Of a stretch of 64,000 nt of DNA, positions 50,266 to 60,415 are shown piece after piece. The stretch is from Lewinellaceae bacterium (GTDB lineage Bacteria > Bacteroidota > Bacteroidia > Chitinophagales > Saprospiraceae). The stretch covers positions 544,501 to 608,500 of the forward strand of contig JACJYK010000001.1 in assembly GCA_020636135.1 (NCBI GenBank), in the 5' to 3' direction. The position numbers were made by a program, and so were the translations under genes. The first letter of the stretch is position 1, and each line of letters starts with the position of its first letter. The notes beneath the pieces are model-generated. The model was not told the origin of the DNA. It ran no database searches and saw only the letters and a list, made by a program, of their open reading frames with translations.

Positions 50266-53085
50266 ATGGAAAGCTTGCAGAACACAGTTTACGATTTTAC
50301 CAAAAAAGCATTTGATATACGTGACGGGGAAATGCGCCGAGCATTTCTGATGATGACCCATATATTTCTCATCATCTCCACCCTGCTGATCGTCAAGCCC
50401 ACTGTTAATGCGCTGTTTCTGGCCACTTTTGGGGTCCGTTCGTTACCCTACGCCTTTATCTGGGTGGCGATCACCGCCGCAATCGTGACCACCCTGTATG
50501 CCCGTGCATTACACCGGGTATCCTTTTTCCAGATGTTATCCGGTACCCTGTGGTTTTGTGTCATTTCTTTGGTGGTTTTTGGTACCCTGCTCTTATTTGG
50601 TATAGCAGTTCATCTGGTCTTGTACCTGTTTTATGTCTGGGTAGCGTTGTTTGCGCTGGTGACCACCTCGCAGTTCTGGGTATTGGCGAATATGGTATTC
50701 AATCCAAGGGAAGCCAAACGACTGTATGGTTTTATCGGTGCGGGGGCTATTGCCGGCGGCATCTTCGGAGGATATCTGACTTCATTTCTGGCTCAGTTTA
50801 TGCCCAGTGAATACCTTGCTTTTGTAGGCGCACTGTTATTAGGGGCTATAATACCGATCAGCCGCTATGTCTGGCGCAACTATGGTTCTGAAAAATTCTC
50901 CCGGTATACCGGACCGGAGGAAGAAGCACCCATGAAGCATCCGGCAAGGATGGTGCTGGAATCCAGGCACCTGACCTACATCGCATTAATTGTGGGCATC
51001 AGTGTACTGGTCGCCAAGCTGGTGGACTTCCAGTTTGGCGGCATTGCATCGGCCAATATTGGCGATGCCGATGAACTGACCGCTTTCTTTGGATTCTGGT
51101 ATTCGACCTTCAATGTGATCTCCCTTTTACTCCAGTTGTTTCTTACCAGGCGCGTGGTCGGGACACTCGGCGTGGGCATCTCTCTGGTTTTCCTGCCCGG
51201 CCTGATTTTAGTTGCTACCATTATGCTCTTCTTTAATCCGATGTCTCTGATGGCAGCTGTGATGCTGAAAATGTCCGATGGCAGTTTTAAGCAATCCATC
51301 AATAAGGCGGCTCTGGAGCTGCTGATTCTCCCCATCCCGCTGAATATCAAGAAACAAACCAAGACATTCATTGATGTTTTTGTCGATAGCCTGGCTACCG
51401 GGATCGGTGGCATCCTATTGATCTTTATGGTTGATGCCCTGAATTTATCCGCTTTTTCAGTCAATGTAATGATCGTTTTTTTCGTGCTTGGGTGGCTGTA
51501 CCTGGCTTACCGGGTTCGCCTGGAATACATACGTCTGTTTAAGTTGCAGGTCGAAGCAGTAGGCAATACCAAATCAAACACCACGCATAAGGAGATTGAT
51601 CTTAAGAACGAGTCGGTGCTTAGTGGTATTCGCAAGGTGCTACTGGATGGGGGTGATTCACAGCGGTTGTATTTATTGGGTAAACTGCTCGAGTTGAAAG
51701 ACAACCGGCTGTATGACTCGATTGTCCCCCTAATTCATCATCCGGATCCCCAGATCAGAGCCGTTGCCATCGAAAATTTGACAGTACTGACCCACAGCCC
51801 ATTTTTGCCTGAAATTGAGTCTTATATCAACGATAGTTCACAACAGGTAAGGATCAAGGCTTTCGAGTATCTGATCACCCAATCGCCAGGACCGGATGAC
51901 CCCTGGTATCAACTATTTCTTTACCACCCGGATGTTGAGGTACGGGGAGCCGCATGGGAGTTTTTAGCGCAGGAGACCGCTCACGACCCGGCACTGGCGG
52001 CTAAGTATCAACTGGAGGACAATGTCCGGTCGATGCTCCACGAAGCAACCTGGAATGCCCCCGTCGAACATCGTGTGTACCTGATGAATGCGGCATTAAG
52101 GTCCATCGGCTACGGCCATTTGGCTGACCTTTATCCAGTCCTCGAAGAAAAATTGGCGGAGGAGGATCCCAATTATCGCAGTGCAGTCATACAAGCGGTT
52201 GGGTTAAGCCAGCAGATCCATCTTTTACCACAGATTTTACCCTACCTGCCCTTCAAACGCTGGCGACAAGTCGTCTTCCAGGCTGTGGATGACATGGCGC
52301 CCAAACTATTAAAAGAAGCACGCAGGGAAATGGAGGACTCCATGGTACCCCTGGAAGTGAAAAGGTTGTTGCCTAAAGTCGTCAAGAGGATACAGCGCCA
52401 GGAGGCCGTACGCCTTTTATCCCAGTGGCTGGAACATCCCGATCCGGTGATTCGCTATGAATCCCTGAGAGGGTTAAACCGGCTGCGTATCGAAAACGAC
52501 GGATTGATCTTCGACCGAAAAGCCATCAGTCAGCGGATCCTGGTGGTAGCGCACCGCTTTCAAACCATCCTGGGCATCCTGTATGTCCAGGACCAGCTTG
52601 ATGCAGATGCCCCCAACAGCAATAAAGTGCGAAAGACTTTGATCGAGCTCCTTGAACACCGGCTGGACCGTCAGCTGGAGATAATCTTCCGCTTGCTGGG
52701 ATTGACCTATCCGCCCACCGATATGCTGGCCATCTACCGCGGATTATCCAGCGGAGCCAAAGATCGCCGGATCAGCGCCCTGGAATTTCTCGACAACCTG
52801 CTGGAGCCTGGAATCAAGCGCGTACTGATCCCACTGATTGAGTCGTCGATGCTGGAGACCATCACCGAAGCCACCATCCGCGAACTGGACGTGCCACTCC
52901 CAACAGAAAGGGAGGCGTTATCCCGGTTGCTGGAGATCGATGATCCGCGTATTCATGTGGCGGTACTGCATTTGATTGATGCGCTGGGAGATACACGGTA
53001 TCAAGCCATCCTGGAAAAAGTCATTGACTCAGGATCCGACAAGGAACGGGAAATCGCAGCAGCCATCCTTTCAAAATGGAGTTGA
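50266..53085 (+). CDS. Npt1/Npt2-type nucleotide transporter with C-terminal HEAT repeats
   Basis: A 939-residue inner-membrane protein. Residues 20-430 hold about 12 helices of the ATP/ADP-translocase-like major facilitator family (MMTHIFLIISTLLIVKPTVN, SQFWVLANMVFNPREAKRLY, GFIGAGAIAGGIFGGYL, NKAALELLILPIPLNIKKQT). Residues 440-939 are a soluble helical tail of HEAT-like repeats (DNRLYDSIVPLIHHPDPQIR, DPNYRSAVIQAVGLSQQIHL, KDRRISALEFLDNLLEPGIK). Known members in intracellular parasites exchange ATP for ADP; in free-living Bacteroidota the substrate and direction are unknown. It converges with the serine hydrolase and ATP-grasp genes. Confidence 0.87.
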   Translation: MESLQNTVYDFTKKAFDIRDGEMRRAFLMMTHIFLIISTLLIVKPTVNALFLATFGVRSLPYAFIWVAITAAIVTTLYARALHRVSFFQMLSGTLWFCVISLVVFGTLLLFGIAVHLVLYLFYVWVALFALVTTSQFWVLANMVFNPREAKRLYGFIGAGAIAGGIFGGYLTSFLAQFMPSEYLAFVGALLLGAIIPISRYVWRNYGSEKFSRYTGPEEEAPMKHPARMVLESRHLTYIALIVGISVLVAKLVDFQFGGIASANIGDADELTAFFGFWYSTFNVISLLLQLFLTRRVVGTLGVGISLVFLPGLILVATIMLFFNPMSLMAAVMLKMSDGSFKQSINKAALELLILPIPLNIKKQTKTFIDVFVDSLATGIGGILLIFMVDALNLSAFSVNVMIVFFVLGWLYLAYRVRLEYIRLFKLQVEAVGNTKSNTTHKEIDLKNESVLSGIRKVLLDGGDSQRLYLLGKLLELKDNRLYDSIVPLIHHPDPQIRAVAIENLTVLTHSPFLPEIESYINDSSQQVRIKAFEYLITQSPGPDDPWYQLFLYHPDVEVRGAAWEFLAQETAHDPALAAKYQLEDNVRSMLHEATWNAPVEHRVYLMNAALRSIGYGHLADLYPVLEEKLAEEDPNYRSAVIQAVGLSQQIHLLPQILPYLPFKRWRQVVFQAVDDMAPKLLKEARREMEDSMVPLEVKRLLPKVVKRIQRQEAVRLLSQWLEHPDPVIRYESLRGLNRLRIENDGLIFDRKAISQRILVVAHRFQTILGILYVQDQLDADAPNSNKVRKTLIELLEHRLDRQLEIIFRLLGLTYPPTDMLAIYRGLSSGAKDRRISALEFLDNLLEPGIKRVLIPLIESSMLETITEATIRELDVPLPTEREALSRLLEIDDPRIHVAVLHLIDALGDTRYQAILEKVIDSGSDKEREIAAAILSKWS

Positions 53086-53105
53086 CACTGAGCAGCTATA
53101 GATCA

Positions 53106-54398
53106 CTAACCGTGCATCAGCTTGTCGATCCGGCCGGCCAGCGCATTGTGATCATTCGCCGAGTTCTTTTTTAACACATTGGACATCAATGCGACCAGAT
53201 AGATGGTACCATCCGGGTGCTCGACGATGCACACCGAGTTCATATAATTATTGGCATTGCCCATATACTTCGCACAGGTGTAGCCTTCTTCCGGTTTACA
53301 TTGGTACAAACTGCCGGATTTGAAGTACACGGCAGCATCTTTCAGAGCGGCGTTGGAAGCATAGCGGATCCGGCGATCCGTCATGTACAGCAATCGTTTG
53401 ATTTCCAATGAAGAAGGCTCATCGATGACTTTCCCCCGTTCGAGGGCTACCATCCATTTCATCAAGCCTAACGGCGTGCCGATACTGCCACCCTTGGGTG
53501 GAATGCGGTTGGTACCGCCCCGCGTGAATAGTTGGCCCAGCCTCCATTCATCTTCGGTGATACCCAGTTCCCGCAGTGGTTCATTGACCACCGAGTTGGC
53601 GATGTCCGAGAGCTCGGATTTGGGAGTACTGCTGAAATAGGCTTCCGCTTCCTCCTCGGTCAGATCCGGATATTTTTCCTTAAAGACGTGCATGAGGATG
53701 GCCTCTCTCCAGACCACGGATGCTGCGCCATTGTTGCTGACGGATACCATGTGGTCCACCCATTCGTAAAGGGTGAAGACATCACCGGCCTGGACCGTCC
53801 GCTTAACCAGTTTATTGGTCTCCGGATTGAAGAAGGGTACGGTATGTTCGTCGTAGAGTGCCCACTGTCCGGCGCGTACCGATTTATTTTTCATGAGCTC
53901 CCGCCTGGATTCAAAATCTTCCGGGAAGATGTTTTGCAGTTCACAGAAGAACCCGGTGATAACGGCCAGCTTGCCGACACTCCCCGGTTGAAATCCTCTG
54001 TCCTCCTGTTTTTTCGCATATCGTATGGGCCGTCCCGGCGTAATGTCCAACAGCGTGAGGGAATAACTCTCGTGCAAATAGGGGAACAGGGAACCAACAG
54101 CTTTTTGTAGGGCCGGATCGGCTTCCGGTAGTACAGCCAGGCTGTCTCCTTTGGGTATATTCAGCAGGTTCAGTTTGATGTCATCCAGTTTCTTTTGCGC
54201 TCCCGGGATGGGAGCAGTCCCTTTGATGGTTCCATCGAGAATGTGTTCCCAGTAGAGCAGGCGGCGGATGCCGGTGAGGAGGTAACCGTCGATGGGATAG
54301 GCACGCACGGAGGGTAAAAACAGCAGTACGGCAAAGAGTCCGAAGAGATATCGGATAAAATGATGGCGATAGGAATTTTTCTGATTAGTCATTGGCAT
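53106..54398 (-). CDS. exported serine hydrolase, penicillin-binding fold
   Basis: A 430-residue protein with a signal anchor or peptide (FIRYLFGLFAVLLFLPSVRA). Catalytic motifs SVGK (Ser140, Lys143), SNN (221-223) and KSGS (from 360) mark a class A beta-lactamase/DD-peptidase-like fold. The omega-loop glutamate of lactamases is not obvious. It is larger than usual, with a 100-residue N-terminal extension of unknown role. It overlaps the end of the ATP-grasp gene by 14 bases, so it is translated from the same message. Met3 (54392) is an alternative start. Confidence 0.85.
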   Translation of the reverse strand: MPMTNQKNSYRHHFIRYLFGLFAVLLFLPSVRAYPIDGYLLTGIRRLLYWEHILDGTIKGTAPIPGAQKKLDDIKLNLLNIPKGDSLAVLPEADPALQKAVGSLFPYLHESYSLTLLDITPGRPIRYAKKQEDRGFQPGSVGKLAVITGFFCELQNIFPEDFESRRELMKNKSVRAGQWALYDEHTVPFFNPETNKLVKRTVQAGDVFTLYEWVDHMVSVSNNGAASVVWREAILMHVFKEKYPDLTEEEAEAYFSSTPKSELSDIANSVVNEPLRELGITEDEWRLGQLFTRGGTNRIPPKGGSIGTPLGLMKWMVALERGKVIDEPSSLEIKRLLYMTDRRIRYASNAALKDAAVYFKSGSLYQCKPEEGYTCAKYMGNANNYMNSVCIVEHPDGTIYLVALMSNVLKKNSANDHNALAGRIDKLMHG

Positions 54399-57291
54399 TT
54401 AAGTTTATCCGGGTTCCCTGGGGCAGGGGAGCTTCCAGAGAATGTAAATAGTCGGTGACAACCGCATTCTTTTGCTCCACATATGGCCTCACCTGGAACA
54501 GCCAGAGTTTATCCTCTTTAAATCCTAATTCGATGTCGAAAGGTCCGGCAGATTCAATGCCGGGTGTTCCCGGTAATTTTTGCTGTACCTGGCTGGCGAA
54601 GCTGAACAGCGCTTTGAGATCAGCAATGGAAAGGATTGGATTTGCAAAGCTGGCAAAATGATTGGCCGTTCCGCCGGTAAGTGGGAGACTGCGGTATTTG
54701 GGCTCACGAGCCGGTGACAACAGTTGATAGCGAAGTCCCGGCATCAGGCGATAGGATTCAGCCCACTGGCCCTCTACCGCTCCGCCGGCGCCGCGGCTAA
54801 AGGCTACTGTCAACTCATCGGACCTGCCGCTGGTGACGCCGGTCGTGATCATAACGCCGGAACACCGGACATCCACTCCCGGGATAAGTAATATGGATGG
54901 ATATACATTTTCAGGGTTTAACAGATAAAACTGGCGCCACTTGAAGCTGCGTTCCGAATAGGGTGAGGCCCACACATCGCGGATACCCTGCATGATCTGA
55001 GCACTGTCCAGTACATTAAACAGGGTCAGGTTCAGACCGGCGCCGGTGAAGTCTTTCAGGTCTTCCATATTGGTATCACTGCGCAGAAATACCGGTAGTT
55101 TGCCGATAGGCACGCCCAGGACCTGGTGGAACTGCCGGGTCAGGTCACTGATGAAACCGGGCAGCAGGTTCATTTTGCCGATGGCTTTCCGCAGGGTGTC
55201 CAGTCTCCCGAGGGCATATGTTTCTATGGTTGCATTTTGCTGTCCATTTTGACGCATAGCTTCTGTCCGGACAAAGGTGGCCTGCAGGTAATCCCAGTAG
55301 CTTCCCCGGGAACCGGGCAAGGGTTGATCCATATGCTGGCGAAAGATGCCGAAAGGAATGACCAATCCTTCCACCACCTGATCCGGGAATAACAATTTCA
55401 ACTGACCCAGATTTGCTGCTTTGGGTCCGCAGACCTTACCGGATGAAGTAGCCTGTACCGCGCGCAGGTTTAAAACGCTGTGTTCACCCAGCTGAAGTTT
55501 TTCGGTGGGCACAGTGATACGCTCGGTGCTACGCTGACGGGTGGTAACCAGCACTTTTTCATTTTCAGTGAGGTCTGCACCGTCTTTCATCAGGACTTGA
55601 CCATTAGGTGTTACGGCATAAAATATTTTCTTGCCTTGCCACGGACGTAGTGATTCCATCAACTGGCTGGGTAGGACTGCATTGGGAATGCCCAGGTTTC
55701 TGGCCAGTAGCTGAACATGTGAAACCAGGTTTCCTTCGGAAACAGTAGCAATTCCTGCCACGGGTTTCAGGTCCGACGGTGGTCGCATGAAGAGGTAGAT
55801 CTTGTCCTTCTGGACCTCCAGGTCTTCACCAGCATCATCCAGGATGATCTCCAGTTCACCGAAAGCGATCCCCGGGTTTAGTCCCCGGGCCACCTCGGCT
55901 CCCGGCAGCCCGAACAGGTAGGAATTGGAAGGTTTTTCTTTGGATAGTAAAGTGCCCAACTTGTCGACTGCCTGACCCAGTGACAACAAAACCGTCGCAC
56001 GGATTCGGTCATCGTAAAATCCTTCCGCGATCGGTTCAAAAGTTGCAAAGGTAGCCACCGGATCCCGGTAGGTTGCCCGGATCGTATTTGCGCCCCATTC
56101 GAGACCTGCCCGTGCTCTCTCAAAGCGGGCCTGGAGTTCCGTCAGGCCCATGACGGTGTCCTGGGTACTTAAGGCCAGGTCTGCCGCCAAAACCTTCCAC
56201 TCCCAGCTCTCAAGGAGTCCGGTAGCCGCCGCCGCCTGTGTGGCATAGCAGATCTTGTCAACATTGTTAAAGGCATTATCAGGGTTCCAGGCGATCAGAG
56301 AACGGAAGAGCAGATCTTCCAGCTGGACAGAACAATCCATTAAAGCTGCACGTGACGAAGGTTTTTTCAGGGTGGATAAACTATCCCGCATAGCCAGCAA
56401 TAGGTCCGATGTTGCAATGGACAACCGGGCGGGATCCTTTGAGTTGGCCTGCTTCATGTATTCGTCCAGCAGATGCCGTATACCGGAAGCGGGTATGCGG
56501 CGCACCAGAGGAGCCAGGGATTGCAGGTCCACCGGTTGAAACAGGGTTTGCATATCCCGGATCAGTTTATCCAGGAGGTCCCGCTGGGCAACGGTGATTT
56601 TGGTCGCATTCCGGGTCCGGAAGGTTTGCAGTTTGGCAATATCGCTCTGCTCGGGCTGGCTGTGGATCTTGGAACGCAAATCCAGGAAGTCCGGAATGCT
56701 GTCGCTCAGCAATTTTGAATTGACCCGGATCATTTCTTTGACCCGGTCCGTACCCGGATGGGGCAGGTAACGAAAGGCCTGCCGGATCAAAAAGTAGTTG
56801 TCGAGCAGGCGTTGATCATCAGAAACCAACCATTCGAGGAATTCCTGGCCCCAGGCTTCTTCATCCTCAAGCTGTATGGCGCCGCGGTAATATTGTGCGC
56901 GACGCAGGACCCATCCATCATCTATCTCACGGAGATAACGCTCTAGGATGTATTGTTTGATCCTGCTTTCACCAAAATCTGCATCCCAGAATTCTTCCTG
57001 ACCAGTGGTCGCCAGGATCTGTCCAAGATACAGGTGATTCGTTTTTCCTAAATCGATCACTTCATCTTTGTAACGCGCCCGCTGCACTCCTCCTGGTTCA
57101 GGGCACGGGTCGCGGGGTTGGCGTATGGTACCATCCTTGCAAAACCAGCGGATATCCCGGTAAGGTCCATGGACATCCTTTTTGTAATTCAGCACCATTT
57201 GTTTGATCGCATCTGCAGATTTGGGCTGTGCCCCGATCTGGTTGGTAAAGAAGGTAGTTACGAGGATCAAAGGAATGTAGATTCGATGCAT
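54385..57291 (-). CDS. exported phosphohistidine/ATP-grasp protein, dikinase-like
   Basis: A 968-residue protein with a Sec signal peptide (MHRIYIPLILVTTFFTNQIG, cut after AQ). Residues 25-470 are helical and of no known family. Residues 475-590 resemble a swivelling phosphohistidine domain: VSEGNLVSHVQLLARNLGIP with candidate His525. Residues 610-968 are a PEP-synthase/PPDK-type ATP-grasp domain (SGKVCGPKAANLGQL, FLRSDTNMEDLKDFTGAG, SGVMITTGVTSGRS, IELGFKEDKLWLFQVRPY). The order phosphohistidine then ATP-grasp is that of glucan/phosphoglucan water dikinases, and the reverse of PEP synthase, but no starch-binding domain is seen. A secreted ATP-dependent enzyme is unusual. It shares a message with the serine hydrolase downstream. 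Confidence 0.82.
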   Translation of the reverse strand: MHRIYIPLILVTTFFTNQIGAQPKSADAIKQMVLNYKKDVHGPYRDIRWFCKDGTIRQPRDPCPEPGGVQRARYKDEVIDLGKTNHLYLGQILATTGQEEFWDADFGESRIKQYILERYLREIDDGWVLRRAQYYRGAIQLEDEEAWGQEFLEWLVSDDQRLLDNYFLIRQAFRYLPHPGTDRVKEMIRVNSKLLSDSIPDFLDLRSKIHSQPEQSDIAKLQTFRTRNATKITVAQRDLLDKLIRDMQTLFQPVDLQSLAPLVRRIPASGIRHLLDEYMKQANSKDPARLSIATSDLLLAMRDSLSTLKKPSSRAALMDCSVQLEDLLFRSLIAWNPDNAFNNVDKICYATQAAAATGLLESWEWKVLAADLALSTQDTVMGLTELQARFERARAGLEWGANTIRATYRDPVATFATFEPIAEGFYDDRIRATVLLSLGQAVDKLGTLLSKEKPSNSYLFGLPGAEVARGLNPGIAFGELEIILDDAGEDLEVQKDKIYLFMRPPSDLKPVAGIATVSEGNLVSHVQLLARNLGIPNAVLPSQLMESLRPWQGKKIFYAVTPNGQVLMKDGADLTENEKVLVTTRQRSTERITVPTEKLQLGEHSVLNLRAVQATSSGKVCGPKAANLGQLKLLFPDQVVEGLVIPFGIFRQHMDQPLPGSRGSYWDYLQATFVRTEAMRQNGQQNATIETYALGRLDTLRKAIGKMNLLPGFISDLTRQFHQVLGVPIGKLPVFLRSDTNMEDLKDFTGAGLNLTLFNVLDSAQIMQGIRDVWASPYSERSFKWRQFYLLNPENVYPSILLIPGVDVRCSGVMITTGVTSGRSDELTVAFSRGAGGAVEGQWAESYRLMPGLRYQLLSPAREPKYRSLPLTGGTANHFASFANPILSIADLKALFSFASQVQQKLPGTPGIESAGPFDIELGFKEDKLWLFQVRPYVEQKNAVVTDYLHSLEAPLPQGTRINLNAND

Positions 57292-57373
57292 AATCCTTTC
57301 ACGTCTTTATTGCGGATAAATTGTATAACAGTTCGTGACCCTGAAGGGTTCGGTTAAGCAATTCCAGAGGTCC

Positions 57374-57880
57374 TTACTCTGCTATGTTGGTACGAGTGAT
57401 TTTTTGCGATAAAGGAACCATCAGGGACAAAACCGCAGAGCCATAAAATGGATGGAGTTCCATGACCAGCCTTCCAGCCTGAATAGCCGGATCGGTGTTC
57501 GTCCACGATTCAGCTTCGGCTGTTGATTCGGTATTAAAAATGTAAATGCCCCGTACAGCTCCGTCATCCAGGAAAGGCCCTGCAAATACCAGCTTTTTCT
57601 CCCGGGCCATCCGTCTGATGTTGGCCAGGTGCGCACGCTGTAATTCGGCTGCGGTCACGCTGTCCTGACTGCGGTTTGGGCCAGATTTCAGAAAAGCCAG
57701 TACATAACTTTTCATTCCATAATCGTCAGCACCCAGGGCAGCAGCCATCGATGAATCAAACGCAAACCCGGAGGTGTCGATGATTTGACTGTACAGGTCT
57801 GGCATCTGCCGGACACCTTCGGGTTTTGTCGAACAATAAAGGAAGCATCCGGAGATCAGGATGACCAGGAGTCGGTTCAT
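57374..57880 (-). CDS. YciI-like lipoprotein
   Basis: A 168-residue protein. The short N-terminus MNRLLVILISGC fits a lipoprotein with Cys12 (ISGC). The rest resembles the YCII family, a ferredoxin-like fold often found as a small stand-alone protein: KSYVLAFLKSGPNR, HLANIRRMAREKKLVFAGPF, LDDGAVRGIYIFNTES and ESWTNTDPAIQAGRLVMEL. The family's reaction is largely unknown. It lies 82 bases upstream of the dikinase-like gene on the same strand. Confidence 0.8.
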   Translation of the reverse strand: MNRLLVILISGCFLYCSTKPEGVRQMPDLYSQIIDTSGFAFDSSMAAALGADDYGMKSYVLAFLKSGPNRSQDSVTAAELQRAHLANIRRMAREKKLVFAGPFLDDGAVRGIYIFNTESTAEAESWTNTDPAIQAGRLVMELHPFYGSAVLSLMVPLSQKITRTNIAE

Positions 57881-58066
57881 ATCAGTCGTTTTTATTCAGA
57901 ATCAACCTGCTGACAAATTATCCGGAAAAAGAGCAGGCAGGTCTAAGATAATTGCTTTTGACGGCTCACGCCTTCCACAGGCAGGGCCAATTTGAATCGA
58001 TTTTTAAAAAATGTTGCAACCATTCATTGATTTGAACGGTCTCTACTAGGAAAACCTGACTACAAT

Positions 58067-60412
58067 ATGATCCAGCATTACCTTAAAATGACCTTGCGAG
58101 GATTCCGCAAACACCTCACTTCTTTCCTGATCAATGTGATCGGACTAGCCACAGGCCTGGGCGCGGCCCTTCTTATTTACATCTGGATACAGGATGAACT
58201 TCATGTGGATCAGTTCCACAGTCAACAATTGTATCAGGTCATGGAGCATCAGCATTATTCCAATGGCATCGGTACCACCACATCCACGCCGGGTATCCTG
58301 GGTGAATATTTGCAGAAGGATTTTCCGGAAGTTAAATATGGATGCGAGACGACCTGGAATGTGCGGAGCCAGCTGAAATATGAGGACAAATTGTTTAAGA
58401 AAGAAGGTATTTACGCTGGCAGCCATTTTTTTGAATTGTTTTCTTTCCCGTTACTGGCCGGTAGCCCGGTCACCGTGCTGGAGACAAATACCAGCATTGC
58501 TCTCTCGGAGTCTCTGGCCCAGTCCTTGTTTGGATCCACGGAAGCAGCGATGGGTAAAGCTGTCCTGTTCGATAATGATGCCCAATATCAGGTTTCAGCG
58601 GTATTTCAGGATCCACCGGCCCGGTCTTCTATGAAGTTTGACTTTGTATTACCCTGGAAGATCTTCGAAGACGAAAACGACTGGGTTAAGGAATGGGGAA
58701 ACAATGGTCCCCGCTGCAATGTTCTCCTGAATGATGGCGTGGATGTAGCTGCTCTGAATGTCAAGTTAATGGATTACATCAAGGAGAAAGATGAAGGTTC
58801 AACGGTAGATCTGTTCGTGGTACCTTATGGACAACGCTATTTACATGGCAGGTATGAGGACGGAGTGCAGGTAGGCGGACGTATTGATTATGTGAGGCTT
58901 TTTGGCATTGTCGCTTTATTCATACTGATCATCGCATGCATCAACTTTATGAATCTGGCTACCGCCCGTGCCAGCCAACGGGCGCATGAGGTTGGTGTGC
59001 GGAAAGCGATCGGCGCTGAGCGTCGGTCCCTGATCATACAATATCTGAGTGAATCGATGGGCATATCACTGATCGCGCTGATCCTGGCCTGGGCACTGGC
59101 CTGGCTGGCTTTGCCGGTATTTAACAGCATAACCTCCAAGTCGATGGCCCTTACCTTCGACGAGCGCACAATTGCCGGATCACTGGTTATTCTGCTTTTC
59201 ACCGGACTGGTTTCCGGCAGCTATCCGGCGCTGTATCTTTCTTCCTTCAATCCGGTGCGGGTCCTGAAAGGAAAGATCAAGTCTTCCTGGGGTGAGGTCT
59301 TCGCGCGCAAAGGACTGGTGATCTTCCAGTTTGTACTCAGTATCGTACTGATCATCGCCGTTTTGATCGTGCGGCAGCAAATCGATTACGTCCAGACGAA
59401 AAACCTGGGTTACAACAAAGACCAGCTGATTCATTTTGAGGCCGAGGGGGAAGTAAATAAAAAGAAGGACGTCTTCCTGGATCGGGTCCGCCAGTTACCC
59501 GGGGTGGTTGCCGCATCCAGTGTTGGCCATAGTTTCCTGGGGCAGAATAACAATACCTATGGCATCGACTGGCCGGGTAAAGAGGAAGGTACGCGGATAT
59601 TATTTGAAAATTTTACCTCCGATTACGGCTTGTTATCGACCATGGGTATCCAGTTGAAAGATGGTCGGGACTTTTCCCGGGATTTTGGTGCGGATTCAAG
59701 CAAGATCATTGTAAATGAGAAGGCTGTTGAAATAATGCACCTCGATCATCCGGTCGGAACCGTCATCAAGCAATGGGGGAAAGAAAAAGAGATTATCGGG
59801 GTGGTGAAGGACTTTCATTTTCAGTCCTTGCACGAGGAAATGCGGCCTGCGTTTTTTTGGCTAAGCCCTGATAATGCCTGGAATATTGTTATACGCCTGG
59901 AACCTACCATGGTCAAAGCAGGGATCCAGAAGATAGAGGGCCTGTACGAGTCCTTTAACCCGGGCTTCATCTTCGAATACACGTTTCAGGATGAAGACTA
60001 TGCGGACATGTATCAGGCAGAACAGCGTGTGGCTTCGCTGGCTAAATATTTCGCAGGCATCGCCATCGTCATTTCGTGTTTGGGATTGTTCGGCCTGGCT
60101 GCCTTTACAGCCGACCGCCGGACCAAAGAGATCGGCGTTCGCAAAATATTAGGGGCCGGTTCCTGGAATATCATCTGGTTGATCTCCCGTGATTTCACCA
60201 GACTGGTGATCGTTGCCATTGTGATCGCCGTACCGGTGGCCTGGTATCTTACCCGTCGATGGCTCAGTGACTATGCTTTTGCTGTGCACCCGAGTATCTG
60301 GGTTTTTCTGGGTGCAGCCCTGGCGGCATTGACCATCGCCTGGCTTACCGTGAGTACACATGCCTACCGGGCAACCCAGGTACACCCGGCGGATTGCCTG
60401 CAGGATGAATGA
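58067..60412 (+). CDS. ABC transporter permease (MacB/FtsX-type)
   Basis: A 781-residue inner-membrane protein with two MacB_PCD periplasmic domains and two FtsX-like permease domains, arranged as TM1 (FLINVIGLATGLGAALLIYI), MacB_PCD, three helices, a second TM and MacB_PCD, and a final set of three helices. The conserved FtsX motif appears twice (ATARASQRAHEVGVRKAIGA and AFTADRRTKEIGVRKILGAG). Such proteins work with an MacB-like ATPase, absent from the window, in lipoprotein, peptide or drug export or in signalling. It is a single gene followed by a repeat cluster. Confidence 0.95.
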   Translation: MIQHYLKMTLRGFRKHLTSFLINVIGLATGLGAALLIYIWIQDELHVDQFHSQQLYQVMEHQHYSNGIGTTTSTPGILGEYLQKDFPEVKYGCETTWNVRSQLKYEDKLFKKEGIYAGSHFFELFSFPLLAGSPVTVLETNTSIALSESLAQSLFGSTEAAMGKAVLFDNDAQYQVSAVFQDPPARSSMKFDFVLPWKIFEDENDWVKEWGNNGPRCNVLLNDGVDVAALNVKLMDYIKEKDEGSTVDLFVVPYGQRYLHGRYEDGVQVGGRIDYVRLFGIVALFILIIACINFMNLATARASQRAHEVGVRKAIGAERRSLIIQYLSESMGISLIALILAWALAWLALPVFNSITSKSMALTFDERTIAGSLVILLFTGLVSGSYPALYLSSFNPVRVLKGKIKSSWGEVFARKGLVIFQFVLSIVLIIAVLIVRQQIDYVQTKNLGYNKDQLIHFEAEGEVNKKKDVFLDRVRQLPGVVAASSVGHSFLGQNNNTYGIDWPGKEEGTRILFENFTSDYGLLSTMGIQLKDGRDFSRDFGADSSKIIVNEKAVEIMHLDHPVGTVIKQWGKEKEIIGVVKDFHFQSLHEEMRPAFFWLSPDNAWNIVIRLEPTMVKAGIQKIEGLYESFNPGFIFEYTFQDEDYADMYQAEQRVASLAKYFAGIAIVISCLGLFGLAAFTADRRTKEIGVRKILGAGSWNIIWLISRDFTRLVIVAIVIAVPVAWYLTRRWLSDYAFAVHPSIWVFLGAALAALTIAWLTVSTHAYRATQVHPADCLQDE

Positions 60413-60415
60413 GAA

